From Linum tenue (lineage: Eukaryota > Streptophyta > Magnoliopsida > Malpighiales > Linaceae): a stretch of 64,000 nucleotides of DNA. The DNA lies in NCBI GenBank assembly GCA_946122785.1, contig CAMGYJ010000009.1, forward strand, positions 29,609,633 through 29,673,632, read 5' to 3'. The position numbers and the translations under genes are program-made. How positions within the stretch are numbered: position 1 is the first letter of the stretch; each line of letters starts with the position of its first letter. The notes beneath the pieces are model-generated. The model was not told the origin of the DNA. It saw nothing but the letters and a program-made list of their open reading frames with translations, and did not search any database. Positions 21,917-33,082 of this stretch are shown here, one piece after another.

Positions 21917-23746
21917 ATTTTGTGGCAGCTAGAGAAACGGTTAATAGCCCCGCTTCAGGGATGGGCTCAACGCTCATTGTCTGTGGCAGCTAGAGAAACA
22001 CTGATCAAGTCTGTGGCTTCTGCACTACCGCTGCATGTGATGTCCTGCTTTAAGCTGCCCCTCTCTCTTTGTCGAACTTTGGATAGGCTGGTAGCGCGTT
22101 TTTGATGGGGTGTGGACGATGGTCACTCTCGCATCCGTTGGATGTCTTGGCGTAGGATGTGTCAGAGTAAGCATGAGGGTGGAATGGGGTTTCGTAGATT
22201 TGAGTTCTTCAATCAAGCGCTTCTTGCTAAGGTTGGCTGGCGGATTCTGACTGATCCCTAGTCCCTCCTAGCACAGGTGTATAAAGGGAAGTATTTTCCT
22301 CGTGGTGACTTTCTTTCTGCGACTCCTCGCTCTCGACCTTCATGGGGGTGGCAGAGTATCCTGTATGGGAGGCAATCGTTGGTTCCGGGTATTAGATGGT
22401 AGATTGGGGATGGGCGAGGGGTGGCGGCGTTGACAGATAATTGGATTCCCTCGCTCCACCCTGATCCCCCCAGGTTTAATCATCGGATTCTTGCTGAGGG
22501 AATGGGTTTGAAGGTGGCTGAGTTCATCTGTCCGACTGAGGGGTGTTGGTTACTGGATAAGCTTGGGGAATGGTTCCCTCCTAAGGTCTGTCGTGCTATC
22601 CGTGGGATTCCTCTGGCCAGAAGGGAGATCGATGATAAACAGGTCTGGCATGAGACAGGTGATGAGATTTTCACTGTGAAATCTGCGTATCACCTGGCTG
22701 TTCGCCTGGATCAGCAATCTGGAGGTTGGCGCCCGTTGGTGAGTTGGATGGACCGGGGAAGCTGGAAGCGGGTGTGGAACTTGGCTATTTCGCCTAAGTT
22801 GAAGGTGTTTCTATGACAAGTTCTGCATAGGTTCCTCCCCACAACGGAAGCTCTCATTGGCAGGAAGGTGGATGTTCATCCTCGTTGCCCGGTGTGCTGG
22901 GCTGCGTAGAAACTATGGAACATCTATTTTTCGACTGCTGTGTGGCTCGTGTTTTGTGGGATTTAACGGGGTTAGAGCATGTGGGCCAGGGGTTGCCTCG
23001 GCTCACTTTTCCTCTCTTCCTCAAGAACCTTTTGGCCATCGTTAGGAACCTTCCCAGGTCATGGCAATTGTAGCGGTACTCTGAAGGATCTGGAAGTCTC
23101 GAAACTGGGTAGTCTTTGAGGGCAAGCAGTTTGGGCTACAAGCCCTTCTTCGGCAATATCACCAGCTAGTGCGGGAGTGGGATTCGCTTCCAAAGGAGGG
23201 TGTGGGGTATGCCCCTGTGCGGGTCACCTCCGATGTGCCACCTGGTAGCCAGAACCAACTCATTTGTAGGTGGGATGGGGCCGTGAGGTTAGGGTCCCAT
23301 TCGGCCGGAGGGGTGGTGCTGCTAAGCCCGGACGGGGCGGTGGTCGGTGCGAGGGGGGTGTGTTTTCCAGAGGTTGATGAACCAATGCTGGTAGAGGTGT
23401 TGGCCCTCAGGGAAGCAATCCTCTGGTGTCGGAGCAGAGGCTGTCTCTTGGTCCGTTTTGAGCGGGATGCGAAGGTGGTGGTGGATAGACTTCTTTTGGC
23501 TTAGGGGAGTGATAGTACGGCGGGTGCTATTTTCCGTGAGGTGTTGCTCTACTTGGCTGAGAATGCGGGGTTTAGTGTTCAGTTCGTTGGTCGGCGTAGT
23601 AACAGGGTAGCCCATTTGGTGGCTAGAAATGCCCTTTCTTTGTACCCGATAGCGAGTCGTTCTTTTGATTTTGTAGCCTGGTTGAGGCAGGCGATGTAAT
23701 GATCTATTTTTGAGTATCAATATATGATTATCTTTTGTAAAAATAA
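21917..23746 (+). mobile_element. 5'-truncated L1-type LINE with 14-bp TSD
   Basis: AGTGCACTAATTTC flanks it at 21903-21916 and 23747-23760. The body encodes the end of the reverse-transcriptase ORF in plant L1 order: SVAARETLIKSVASALP, GGMGFRRFEFFNQALLAKVG, the zf-RVT region (WKRVWNLAISPKLKVF, PRCPVCW, ETMEHLFFDC), then an RNase H domain (CRWDGAVRLGSHSAGG, EVLALREAILWC, FVGRRSNRVAHLVARNA). Several stops and shifts (for example near 22104, 22260, 22815) make it inactive. The tail is A-rich (TTTTGTAAAAATAA). It lies in intron 1 of the GMC pseudogene. Confidence 0.93.
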
Positions 23747-23924
23747 AGTGCACTAATTTCGTTAAAAATAGACTTCAATTTATATTGGTCAAAATAAGAC
23801 AAATTTAAAGAAATCGCCACGAGTTTTATCTTGGTATCATTCGTGCGATTAAACAGGTCAGAATTACACTTTCGTCAGCGACGCTGAAGATATCGTACTA
23901 CGACTACATCATCGTGGGAGGAAG

Positions 23925-24592
23925 CAGTGACAGATCCAAAAATTTTACATAGGAGTGTCCTCTTAAAACATAAATTAAATAATTTTTAAATAAGAAAATA
24001 TCTGACTCGTACAAGTTAAAAAAGTCCACGATGTGTTTTCATATTCATAAATAATTGTAGAATACACTTTGTGTCTACAATGCTAACAAAATTTCTCTGC
24101 ATATCCTACTAGACAATCATTCACGAAATGATGGCATATTCGATTTCTAATCTTGTTCTTGATGTAACCCAAAGCTGAAAAAGACTCTTTCAACACTTGT
24201 CGTACAACCATAAAAATAATACAAATTAAGGGTAGCTTGAGATTAGTTTAAATATTGTTAGGTTTTAAAAATAATTAGGGAATGACATTTTACTATTAGA
24301 CAGTGTTTAAAATCAAACAACAAATGAGTTGTAATTTAATGGAAATTATATTTACTAATAATAATAATAATAGTGTTCTAGGTTTGAATTATCCAAACTA
24401 CCACTTATATTCTCATACGCAAACTAAAAATGAGAGTAGGATAATCATTTTTTCAAATTATAAGGGTGTCCCCTACTATCAATTTATATATTTTTTTTGT
24501 CCATACATAAATTACCATAGGGGTTGAACAATCGTATTTCCGAAATTTAGGGGTGCCCCGGGACACCCCAAAGTCCCCTTGGTCCGCCCCTA
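23925..24592. mobile_element. hAT-like non-autonomous element in GMC exon 2
   Basis: The ends (CAGTGACAGATCCAA and, inverted, TAGGGGCGGACCAAG) form an imperfect TIR like a common plant family that starts AGTGGCGGATCCA. The flanks GGAGGAAG (23917-23924) and GGAGCAGG (24593-24600) agree at 6 of 8 bases and may be the diverged TSD. The interior is AT-rich, with GGGTGTCC/GGACACCCC near both ends. No transposase frame is seen. Confidence 0.65.
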
Positions 24593-24600
24593 GGAGCAGG

Positions 24601-25576
24601 TTAGAGAGAACCCTCCTTAACTTAAGAGGCTCTATTAGAGATGGGGTTCCTTGGGCATTCTATGCCCCTAGTCTAGGTTAGTTAAAGGTCAAACCTCCTA
24701 ATTTGTATTAAACACTTAGAGTTTGGTTGTGGGTGGTCGTCCGAACTCCAATTCGAGGGTGAAGTCGAACCATTCCTTAGTCGATAGGTTAAGAGGGTCA
24801 CATCTGTGGCTTGGATCGTATCCCATTCCTCAACCTAGAGTCTAAGAGGGTAACTTTGGTTGCTTGTTAGACTTCCCAGTGGTTTATGACCCCCTAACCA
24901 CACACGGTCGTTCGATTCTTCAAGTCATAATTGTTAGCTAGGGGGAGCAACACCCGTATGAAGTTTTCTCAAATAGAGTCAAATCCATTTTACCTTTGCA
25001 AATTAATTTAGTTTTCAACCTTTGTTTTCACCAAAACTGATCCGCTAGATAATGTTTCAAATAGTCGAAGTAGCGGTAAATGGATCGGCCCGGGTCGATA
25101 TTTAAACATACTTGCCCTATATTGCACCCATCTAAGGTTAATACTTGAACCTTAGGTGAGATTTTATTGTGATTGTTAGAGCGAGTCAATCGTTGAGCCG
25201 TCATGAATTGACTTACCACTTGAACCGCATTGGCGATATCTGGCCGGGTACGCACCCGATACAACAGACTATCCAAAATACTCTGGTAGTGAGATCCATT
25301 TGAAAGCAACTCTCAATACGAAACCAGACTCTAATAACATGTCAAACTATACGAAACTGAAATTGAACACAAACACACACGATTTATGTGGTTGCCCCAG
25401 TTATAATAGCTGAGACTCGTCCACAGAGAAATCTTATTATAGCTGAGAAATCTTATTAGAGTTTTAGTCGCACAAATACAACCAAAGAGCTTAGTTACAC
25501 AAATTCGGGTACACTCCAAAGGTAAGAACCCTCTACAGTCGACCCAATTTAGTATAAATCTTCATCAAGTTTTGAC
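24601..25576 (-). mobile_element. LTR-retrotransposon remnant with Copia RT fragment
   Basis: On the minus strand, an LTR-like stretch (about 25568-25340, with CACGATTTATGTGGTTGCCCC) ends in TTGACA. A tRNA-Met-like primer site (TGTTATTAGAGTC) follows. Shortly after comes the end of a Copia reverse transcriptase (about 25309-25200): YQSILDSLLYRVRTRPDIA and VVSQFM. Most of gag-pol is missing between primer site and RT. 24601-25020 is unassigned and may be the rest of the element. A matching second LTR is not evident. Confidence 0.6.
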
Positions 25577-26502
25577 ATTTATCCCCAAATCGAGCAGATC
25601 GGTCAGCTGTCGACGCTGCCACCAAATCAGAGGACGCCGGAGGCCCTGGAGAGGGCAATTTACAACATGAGCAAGCTGGACAGAGCAGCCTTCAGGGGAG
25701 GGTTCATCCTCGAAAATATCATGGGTTCGATCTCAACAGGGCATTTGGAACTGACATCCAAGAACCCTAATGTAAACCCGTTTGTGACATTCAACTACTT
25801 CAAGCTCCCATAGGACCTGGCGAGGTGCGTTCAGGGGATGTCGACCATAGAGAGAGTGATTGGTTCTAAACCATTCTCCAAGTTCAGGTACAACACTTTG
25901 TCAGTCCCACAGCTGCTCAACATGACAGCAAGCGCACCTCGTCGGTGTCGTTGGAGCAATTCTGCAAGGACACTGTGATGACCATATGGCATTACCATAA
26001 AGGGTGACAGGTTGGTGTTGTGGTTGGTTGTGATTACAAGGTTCTTGGTGTTGATTCCTTGAGGGTTATTGATGGATCTATTTTTAACTAGCAATTTGCC
26101 CAGCCAGTTGGCCAGGTGTGCGTATTTCATATTGTATCACTAAATGCCATCCTGAATTTGTCATAATCGGTCTAATTTTATAAAAGAGAGCACATATACG
26201 CCTTTTTCGTTCTAAAGCCTTAATAACAAACCAACCACATTGTACATCCTCCCCTTCAATCTTCTCTGTCTCTGTCGCCTGCTCCGCCCTTTTTGAACGT
26301 AGTCCACTGTTAGGCAGAGAGAGGGGACTAAGGTCAGTCTACTTTCAAGTCGAGGGATACCTAAGCCAGCATGTTATCGGGCGATGTAGGAAGCCAATCA
26401 GGGATGCTTGCTTCGTGGATTTGAAAAATGAAGATTTTCGTATAACTTGGATTTTGAAAACCCATGGATATATGAGGGTTTTGGGTTCATTATGGATTTA
26501 AT

Positions 26503-26845
26503 AAACACCAATGTTTGTTTGATGGATTTCATGATGTATTTTGTTAATTAAATTTGTATGTATGAAGTAATACCTTTATTTCCCTCAATGATATAAGAAG
26601 AGAAAGCAAATATGTAGGGTAGGTTGGTAAAAAATGATGGACTTCAAAATTCATGATCAATTTCCACCTAAAGAGATGTGTTTTCAAGTCCATGGGGCCC
26701 TCAAAGTTCATGGGCCCCACAGATTTGTTACCGCTAAATACTTGAAGCCAACAATGGATTTTGTACAAAGTCCATCATGGATCCAAATCCATCACCAAAT
26801 CCTTCACCAAACCCATCAAGCAAACAACCCTTTATTGGGTAACTG
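26503..26845. mobile_element. MITE-like inverted repeat element
   Basis: TGTTTGTTTGATGGATTTC at the left and AAACCCATCAAGCAAACAA at the right form an imperfect inverted repeat. The interior is rich in ATGGA/TCCAT words that would fold back. A TSD is not clear. The small frames on both strands are products of the repeat. 26092-26502 and 26846-27290 show no gene. Confidence 0.55.
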
Positions 26846-27294
26846 TATCCAATGGTCTTGACTCATATTGGACCCAAATGAACTCATATGCACTCTTAAT
26901 AATTTTGGTTCTGGGTTGAGTTTGAATTTTGGTTTATTTTGTTATTGTATAAGTTTGACAGATTTGGTTATGATATTGTATTCCATAATTAAGAAAACAA
27001 TAGATCAATTTGGTTCAATAATTACTATAATAACCATTTGAACGCTTCTATTTAAGGAGGAGAAGATGGCAAGGAATAGTGTGAGAAGGCGTGAGTTGAT
27101 AATTTCTTGAATGTGGACTTATATAGTATAAGCGCAATCAAGTTGGATGGTAGGAGTAGAATATTCAGATTAGGGATACCTAGATTCAGGATAAGAATAT
27201 AGTAAGGAAAACATCGATGTTGTATTATATAAAGCCTCCTCCTGGCCAAATTAGCAAGTGCATGATTGAGCCCTCTTCCCTTAAACACAATGTT

Positions 27295-27455
27295 TTAAAA
27301 CCGTATCTACTGTCTAGTTAGATCGGAAATATCAGGTACCAGAGCCCAACTTGTAAGCGGTTTTAATAGTATAAAGTAGCCAACACTTTTAGTACAAATT
27401 ACCCTATTACTGATTTTCAATACAACCTCCGGTGTAGTTTTCAATTTTTGCTTAA
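27295..27455. repeat. Dispersed repeat, copy 2
   Basis: This is the second copy of the repeat at 16040-16235 (GCGGTTTTAATAGTAT, AATTACCCTATTACTGATTTT, TACAACCTCCGG). About 27456-28556 beyond it is AT-rich and unassigned. Confidence 0.6.
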
Positions 27456-28556
27456 ACAAAGAGACAATATAATTGCACAACCCAAAATGGTAAATAATTT
27501 TTTTTATAGATACGAGTAATATATTTTTAATTCATTATAAGGTGTTACTTGAGAAATTCGAACCAAACCTTGAGGTTGGAGTCTTTTAATATAAAGAGTT
27601 ATAAGATTATACTCATATTATATAATATTCGTTGGGCACATATTATATAATATTCATATTGCTAGTCTCGGCTTGAGAAATTAGCAAATTAGGTACTTTT
27701 TTTAAGAAAGGTCAAATATATACTCTTTTAGTTCCCCGATTATTGTTTAACAGGCTTTTAATCGGCCCATAAAAAACAACATATTGGGTATTAGTTCCTC
27801 GTATTGAATTAATATATCATTTTAGTTTATGGTTTGTCAAAAATGCCCCTCAGCTAATCAGGGTTGCTTTCCGGTGGGTGGCTGAGATGGCATAAATCTT
27901 ATTTACACTCCTGTATATATATTTGTGTTGATGATGCCTCCCCTGGGACTAACACTAAAGCCACTGTCAGTCTGTCATGATGCTTGGAAGGTGAGAAGAG
28001 AAAGTTGTGTAGTGTATTAGAAATGGATCTACTTTGTATTTGTTTGTGGATTGTGTTAAGTGTTTGGGGTCATTTGTTTGGTCTTTGGTGTGCAGGTACA
28101 TGGGAGTTACTATGCTGACTGAAAGGCTTGCAAGTGCTTAAGAAGGCTTGAAATAAGTTCTCATATAGTTGTTGGGAAGCTGGCCAAGTGATCAATAGTA
28201 ACCCTTAAGACATATTAGTTTGGTATCATGCTTATGAAATTAATGAGCATCTTGTCCTCTCACTTTTAAGGGGTTCATATATTTGCTTCTATCCTGTTGC
28301 TGTGACCTAATTCTATAATGTAGGTCTGATACTGTTGTAATTCTAATTTAATGTCAAAATTAATTTTTTTATTACATTAATATTTTGAGATCACGAATCT
28401 AATGATGGTCGGTCGTATCTAAACCGTAAATGTACTCTATAAAAAAAAAGACAGAAAATGGACTGCCTTACCATACTTTCCCACTGTTCCTAAAAAATTT
28501 GATGAATCTCATCCATCAACCCCAGTTGATTATGGTTGTCACTGTTGTCCTTTGAC

Positions 28557-29211
28557 GGATCTGGCGTTCACGAAACTGGGTTGTCTTTGAGGGCAAGCAG
28601 TTTAGTATTCCAGCTTTTATGTGACAATTCCACCAGCAGTACCAGGAATGGGCCAGCTTGCCGGTAGATAGAGGTCATCAATCTCCTATTCAACCAATGG
28701 TGATGGCCCCAGATTGCCCTATAATATGTATGCGGGATGGGGTAACCAAAGTTGCATCTCATTCGGCTGGTGGGATGATTGTCAAGAATCAGGCTAGGGA
28801 GATTCTCCTTGCTAAAGGGGTTCAGTTCATTGGGATTGATGATCCATTGGTTGTTGAGGTTCTCTCTCTTTCCGGGAGGCTATTCTCTGGTGCAGGGCTT
28901 CCGGGTTTACGGAGGTACGCTTTGAAGGAGATGCTAAACTGATTATTGATAAGGTTAACCAATCAGATACCAGGGATAGCCGGATAGGTGCGCTTCTAAA
29001 GGAAATTATGGTATGCTTGGAACTTCAGAATGAGTTCTCTGTGCTATTTGTAGGTAGGAGTAGTAATAGCCCACTTGGTGGCTAAAAAAATCATTCACTT
29101 ATACCCGACTACGAATTGTTTTATTATTATTTTATGGCCTGATTAAATTTTAGGATGTAACTATCTTCATCGGATCAATATATTGATTACCATTTGTCAT
29201 TAAAAAAAAAA
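28557..29211 (+). mobile_element. LINE 3' fragment with RNase H and poly(A) tail
   Basis: It encodes WRSRNWVVFEGKQF, then the RNase H start CMRDGVTKVASHSAGGMIV, VVEVLSL and FVGRSSN, with frame breaks, and ends CAATATATTGATTACC followed by AAAAAAAAAAA near 29200-29211. It belongs to the same family as the LINE at 21917. The sharp left edge suggests 5' truncation. No TSD was found. Confidence 0.85.
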
Positions 29212-29550
29212 AGAATTAGAGGCAATATGACATGTGATATGCGGTATGCCCTTCCTTCATCAGCGCTGCCAGCCTAACTAAGATTGAGTAGAGAGAAGAA
29301 AGTGGAAAGATATGAGAAAGGTAATTAAAGAAAGAGCATCTATTGCTTCCTCCTGCATATATCCACATTGGCTTTTTTTCTCCTCTTTTCCTCATCTCTC
29401 TGAAAACATCTGTTGAGCAATATATATCACAATAGGGCTCTCTCTCTCTCCTTATAATTTTATTTTGGAGATATGAAAATTTTCAAGGAATGGCGTGGAA
29501 AACAGGCCAAGGATAACTCTTGTGAGTCTCTTACCCCAAAAGATCAGATT

Positions 29551-29558
29551 GGATATCC
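29551..29558 (+). promoter_or_regulatory. P1BS element 1 (PHR-binding site)
   Basis: GGATATCC matches GNATATNC exactly. PHR-family MYB factors bind this palindrome to switch on phosphate-starvation genes. It lies about 86 bases upstream of the MIR399 TATA box. Confidence 0.8.
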
Positions 29559-29569
29559 ATTATCCAACA

Positions 29570-29577
29570 GCATATGC
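29570..29577 (+). promoter_or_regulatory. P1BS element 2 (PHR-binding site)
   Basis: GCATATGC is a second exact GNATATNC match, 19 bases after the first. Paired P1BS sites close to the TATA box are typical of strongly phosphate-responsive MIR399 promoters. Confidence 0.75.
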
Positions 29578-29643
29578 TTCCCAATAATCCCTTGTCCTTG
29601 GTTTATTCTTTTGTGCTAGCTGTAGGCACCCGGGCCTTAAATG

Positions 29644-29649
29644 TATAAA
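29644..29649 (+). promoter_or_regulatory. TATA box of MIR399
   Basis: TATAAA precedes the hairpin by about 65 bases, placing transcription start near 29675. It follows the two P1BS sites on the same strand. Confidence 0.65.
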
Positions 29650-29710
29650 ATCCTCTGTGCCCTCTCTTTACCACACTGCCTTCAGAGACATATCACAATT
29701 TATTAGTAAG

Positions 29711-29830
29711 TGAACTAGTCGTGGGGATACTCTCCTTTTGGCAGGTCGGTTGCAGTATTTACTGGGTCACTCATTTTCTTCCCTGATGGATGACCCGCCA
29801 AAGGAGAGTTGCCCTTTGACTTCTTCAGCT
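29711..29830 (+). ncRNA. MIR399: MIR399 precursor hairpin
   Basis: The mature 21-mer CGCCAAAGGAGAGTTGCCCT(T) lies on the 3' arm at 29796-29816, the arm used by all miR399 genes; family members typically read TGCCAAAGGAGANTTGCCC. The 5' arm (about 29724-29745, starting GGGATACTCTCC and ending TTGGCAGG) pairs with it almost fully, with one bulged T at 29739 and mismatches near 29727-29728 and 29743. It resembles known miR399 star strands. AGTC at 29717-29720 pairs with GACT at 29818-29821 and extends the stem. The loop (29747-29792) can form a small stem, GGGTCA with TGACCC. miR399 guides cleavage of PHO2 mRNA and moves from shoot to root under phosphate starvation. The first base C instead of T is a minor variant. 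Confidence 0.93.
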
Positions 29831-29849
29831 TAAGGTACGTGTAGCTAGA

Positions 29850-30664
29850 GATCAACCTCCATCGCCACAGCCACAACCGCAGCCGCCATTGATGCATGCA
29901 TGAGAAATGCTAGCCTTGTAGAGGTAATGGGTGCTTAATGAGTATGTTTCTTTTCGTCATCACTTACCTTTTCCTCCTTTTTGGTATGGTTGTTTCATAG
30001 ATCGATGAATCGGAGTGCTTTGAAACAACAAGAATTAGAGTGAATTGGCTTAATTTGTCTGCTGTAGCTAAAGTTAACTAATTGTTATTCAAATTCCTAT
30101 GGACGAAATGGTTGCTACCTATATAGTTATGTACTACTTTATGTCCAAAAAATGAAACAGAAAGAAAAGTAATTAGCTATTACTACCTACCTAGTGTTCT
30201 TCTTCATACAAAGAAAGGGTGATGGTTATCAGCTTGTTTTCCATGTTAATTAACGTGTGCATGAGTTTAGCTAGAGCGATCACATATCCACTCTTTAAAC
30301 ATTTATGCTGATGATGTTCATAAAAGGATTGTGTTCTATGTGTGAGCGAGGTATTAAAGGGATTGTTCCTAAATACATAGATTTTTTTAGGTTTGTGGAT
30401 TCTGACATCGATATATACACTTATGAAAAAAAAAAAAAATCATTAAGATATTGATCAGGTTGTATGTCTCTAATCACCTGCTATATGATGATTAAAATGA
30501 TATGAAATTGTAGCGGGTAACTCAAGCTGTTAAGTTGATGTATTGTGATAAATATATGTATTATAATACACATGTATTGATGTGATTGGTGTAATGTAGA
30601 TTAGAGTGTTTGTATATGTAAATTGCCTTTTCTATAATTGAAAATTAAAGTCATTTTCTAATGA
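29850..30664. other. Intergenic region, nothing recognised
   Basis: AT-rich sequence with a poly(A) run near 30428. I see no coding exon, RNA gene or transposon end. Confidence 0.4.
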
Positions 30665-30824
30665 AGGTTCGTTTGGTTTTGGTATTGTTTGGTTGAGATA
30701 GTTACAATGCATGCATTGTGCATAATGCATTATTTTTTCGCCCCATTTTCTGCACAAAAAATACATGCATTGTTTTGGTGATATGATGGAAACTATCACT
30801 AAAAAATGAGTGATAGTAATATCT

Positions 30825-31227
30825 TTTTTATAGATAAAGGTGAACTAATATTGCAAATAATACACCAGAGGTGTATGGAAGAGATACAGAGGAAGAGAGA
30901 AGAGGAGCCACATACGGCCCTCAAATTCAAAGGGTAACAAAGAAGGCAAAAGCAGAAAAAAAAAAAAAGAAGCCAAAGAGTTCAAAGCTGCAAGAGCGCA
31001 AATAGAAAAAATATTAAGAAACATGAGAGCAACTCTATCCAACAACATATTCAGCCAAACACCTCCTGCAAAAAAGTCCTGCTAACATAAACAAATACCC
31101 GCACATGCACATAGTAGTCATGCACAAGACTGTTCTTTTCCAGAAGACACCTGATCAAGTAGTCTGGGCAACTCGACTGTAGGGACAAAGCTGCAATAAA
31201 CGGGAAAGCCTAATTTCTTTATTCTCG
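30825..31227 (-). mobile_element. Short 5'-truncated LINE inside the MITE
   Basis: The flanks TGATAGTAATATCT (30811-30824) and TAATAGTAATACCT (31228-31241) are a 14-bp TSD with two differences. The minus strand ends TTCACCTTTATCTATAAAAAA, a LINE-like tail, preceded by a hydrophobic short frame (30845-31048) that is typical of LINE 3' sequence and not a gene in itself. Confidence 0.7.
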
Positions 31228-31314
31228 TAATAGTAATACCTCTACTAAAATTTTAGATTGTTAAAATAGTTTTGAGGAGATTGTTGGATTCCTTTTCTGT
31301 TCCAATTGTACCCC

Positions 31315-32271
31315 TGATAAGTCCCAAACCTCGAGCTAAGCTTTTGGTTGATCGGATTTGGGGCTCGTATGAACAAAAACAAGGAATTGGTAGGATGGAG
31401 ATCGATCGTACAACTTCGCTCCAAGAATTGGGAAGGGGCTCGATCGATTAAGGTCGCAACTCGCCCACAATTGAGGTGATTACTCAATTGATGCAGAGCT
31501 CGCTTGATTGATGGAGTCCAATCCACGCAAACAAGGACAATTCACGAGATCAAACTCTATGAACAAAAGTAATCTTCGAATAAAACTTGATTTCAATTAC
31601 AATGCTCTCGACGCTTAAATAAACTCTAGCTAGGTGTATCTAATAAGGAAAAGAAATCCTACAACGATTAGAACTCAAAAAGAAACCAAACTAACAAGGA
31701 AAGAACGTAAATTTCCTAAAAGTCCACTAATCCTAATCCTATACGCATTCGGATTACAGCTTCCCAAAGTGAGAAATTGCAATCTCGATACGATCTTTAG
31801 CCTCTTCGCACGAGTGCTTCCAGAACCTAAACCACTTATCCAATTCCTTGTCGTTGTAGCCTGATATCTGCACTTTGATGTGGAACAAACCTCGGAGACG
31901 GATTCCCAGCCAATCGTCCAGAATCGAGTCTCAAAGTGACCTCCTTGATCACGCATCCTGCCTTAGCCAAATCTGCCAGGAATTCCAGTTCTGCCATACA
32001 CTTTTGGATCTCCTTGAAAATGGTCTTCTGGACTTGAAACTGAGCTTCCAAGCATACCATCATGTAGAAAAGCATATTAGGTTCAAAAAAAAAAAAAAAC
32101 CCCACCAAGCTCCCACTTTCATCAAGCCATGCGTGCCGACCAAACTCACAAAGTACCCTAGCTGAAATCAGTAAAGGACTTATCCAATTTTGATGGTCTC
32201 GTTTCTTGATCAAAGCAACTTTTGTTTCAATGCACTGTAGCTTATAGGGGGGTGTAATTGAGATCATATAA
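31315..32271 (-). repeat. 3' LTR of the short Gypsy element
   Basis: It starts on the minus strand as TTATATGATCTC (the other LTR has TGATATGATCTC, so the terminal G is mutated) and ends GACTTATCA. A longer A-run at about 32087 distinguishes it from the 5' copy. Confidence 0.85.
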
Positions 32272-32732
32272 GGCCCCCTCTCTTGAAAAAGTGTTGCCCT
32301 CAACACTTCAACCTTCCTCTGCTCAAATCGGGCACAAAACTGAGCCCAGATTGGATCGAAAGTTGCCTGCCATAACTCTCTTTGCTGCCAGATGAGGTCA
32401 ACAGTGTTATTGAAGACAAAAATTGGGGCTTTCGAATCAACGCATGCCCAGCTGAATTCTCCTGGTCCGAGAGCTTCGCCATACTTCAAATCGTCGTCCT
32501 GGATAGGTCGGGAGGCTCGATTCATCATTATCGCCTTCGAATTGATCCGATCGTTTTCCCCGCCAACGTTAACCTTCAAAAACGAAGAACCCAGAATTGT
32601 TGATGTCGAATTGGGCGTTTGCTCCGTGGGTATCTCCAGGTTGAATTGATTACTTTCACACGTTCCTGGGATCATCAGCAACTGTCCTGCACCGGCCCCT
32701 AGCGTCGAATCATCATCGTTCGTTCCACCCAA
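31836..32732 (-). CDS. Unrecognised ORF crossing the polypurine tract into the 3' LTR
   Basis: The frame is 298 codons, open from MGGTNDDDSTLGAG to a stop inside the LTR. It has LIWQQRELWQATFDPIWAQF and a possible coiled segment (EQRKVEVLRATLFQERG). Its C-terminal half is encoded by the LTR, and the 5' LTR keeps a matching but shorter frame (35372-35776). I recognise no domain. It may be a fused remnant left by loss of pol, or a chance frame. Confidence 0.3.
   Translation of the reverse strand: MGGTNDDDSTLGAGAGQLLMIPGTCESNQFNLEIPTEQTPNSTSTILGSSFLKVNVGGENDRINSKAIMMNRASRPIQDDDLKYGEALGPGEFSWACVDSKAPIFVFNNTVDLIWQQRELWQATFDPIWAQFCARFEQRKVEVLRATLFQERGPYMISITPPYKLQCIETKVALIKKRDHQNWISPLLISARVLCEFGRHAWLDESGSLVGFFFFFEPNMLFYMMVCLEAQFQVQKTIFKEIQKCMAELEFLADLAKAGCVIKEVTLRLDSGRLAGNPSPRFVPHQSADIRLQRQGIG
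32272..32288 (-). other. Polypurine tract of the short Gypsy element
   Basis: The minus strand reads CAAGAGAGGGGGCC immediately before the 3' LTR, marking second-strand synthesis start and confirming minus orientation. Confidence 0.75.
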
Positions 32733-33082
32733 TAGACCCGATTTTTGTTCGTAGTTGCCCGTTTCCAGACAAGTTTAGCGCGAATTGGATCCATCAATCC
32801 CGCATCAATCGACTCAATCCAAACAGGGGTGGAGCTTTCCAGGGTGTCGTGGATTGAAACGATGTTTTTGGTCAGGTTCGAGGTGGCCTCGAATGCTCCA
32901 ACCCATTTTCCCTCTCTCACACTCTGCTTCTTCGACCACCTGCAGAGGCAACAACGCCGCGGCGCCCTTACCCTCTTGAAAACAGTGAGCATGAACCTTC
33001 GAGTTAAGAGCGTGATGCCTCAATGATCGTCGAGACTCACCGAATCAGATCCTCCGTTTAATCTTCGACGACCTGCTACCAA

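Larger units (their letters stand above)
21343..26091 (+). pseudogene. HOTHEAD-like GMC oxidoreductase pseudogene, broken by three insertions
   Basis: Exon 1 (21343-21523) has a hydrophobic N-terminus and ends SASQQG|GTACCT (phase 1). Exon 2 starts at 23857 as QNYTFVSDA, then needs a frame change to continue SYYDYIIVGG, the FAD-binding start of the HOTHEAD/mandelonitrile-lyase family. The C-terminal part (25577-26091) has FRGGFILENIMGSISTGHLE, NPFVTFNYFKLP then TAG, FSKFRYNT, a frame change, FCKDTVMTIWHYHKG then TGA where the active-site region reads HYHGGC in the family, and KVLGVDSLRVIDGSIF. The family oxidises alcohols in the secretory pathway or cuticle. The middle of the protein is missing. 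A LINE sits in intron 1, a hAT-like element in exon 2, and an LTR element behind it. Confidence 0.85.

Noticed and set aside
23322..23753. 143-codon minus-strand frame
   Set aside because: It is antisense to the LINE RNase H domain.
30845..31048. Hydrophobic 67-codon frame that looks like a small membrane protein
   Set aside because: It lies within a short LINE fragment bounded by a TSD.
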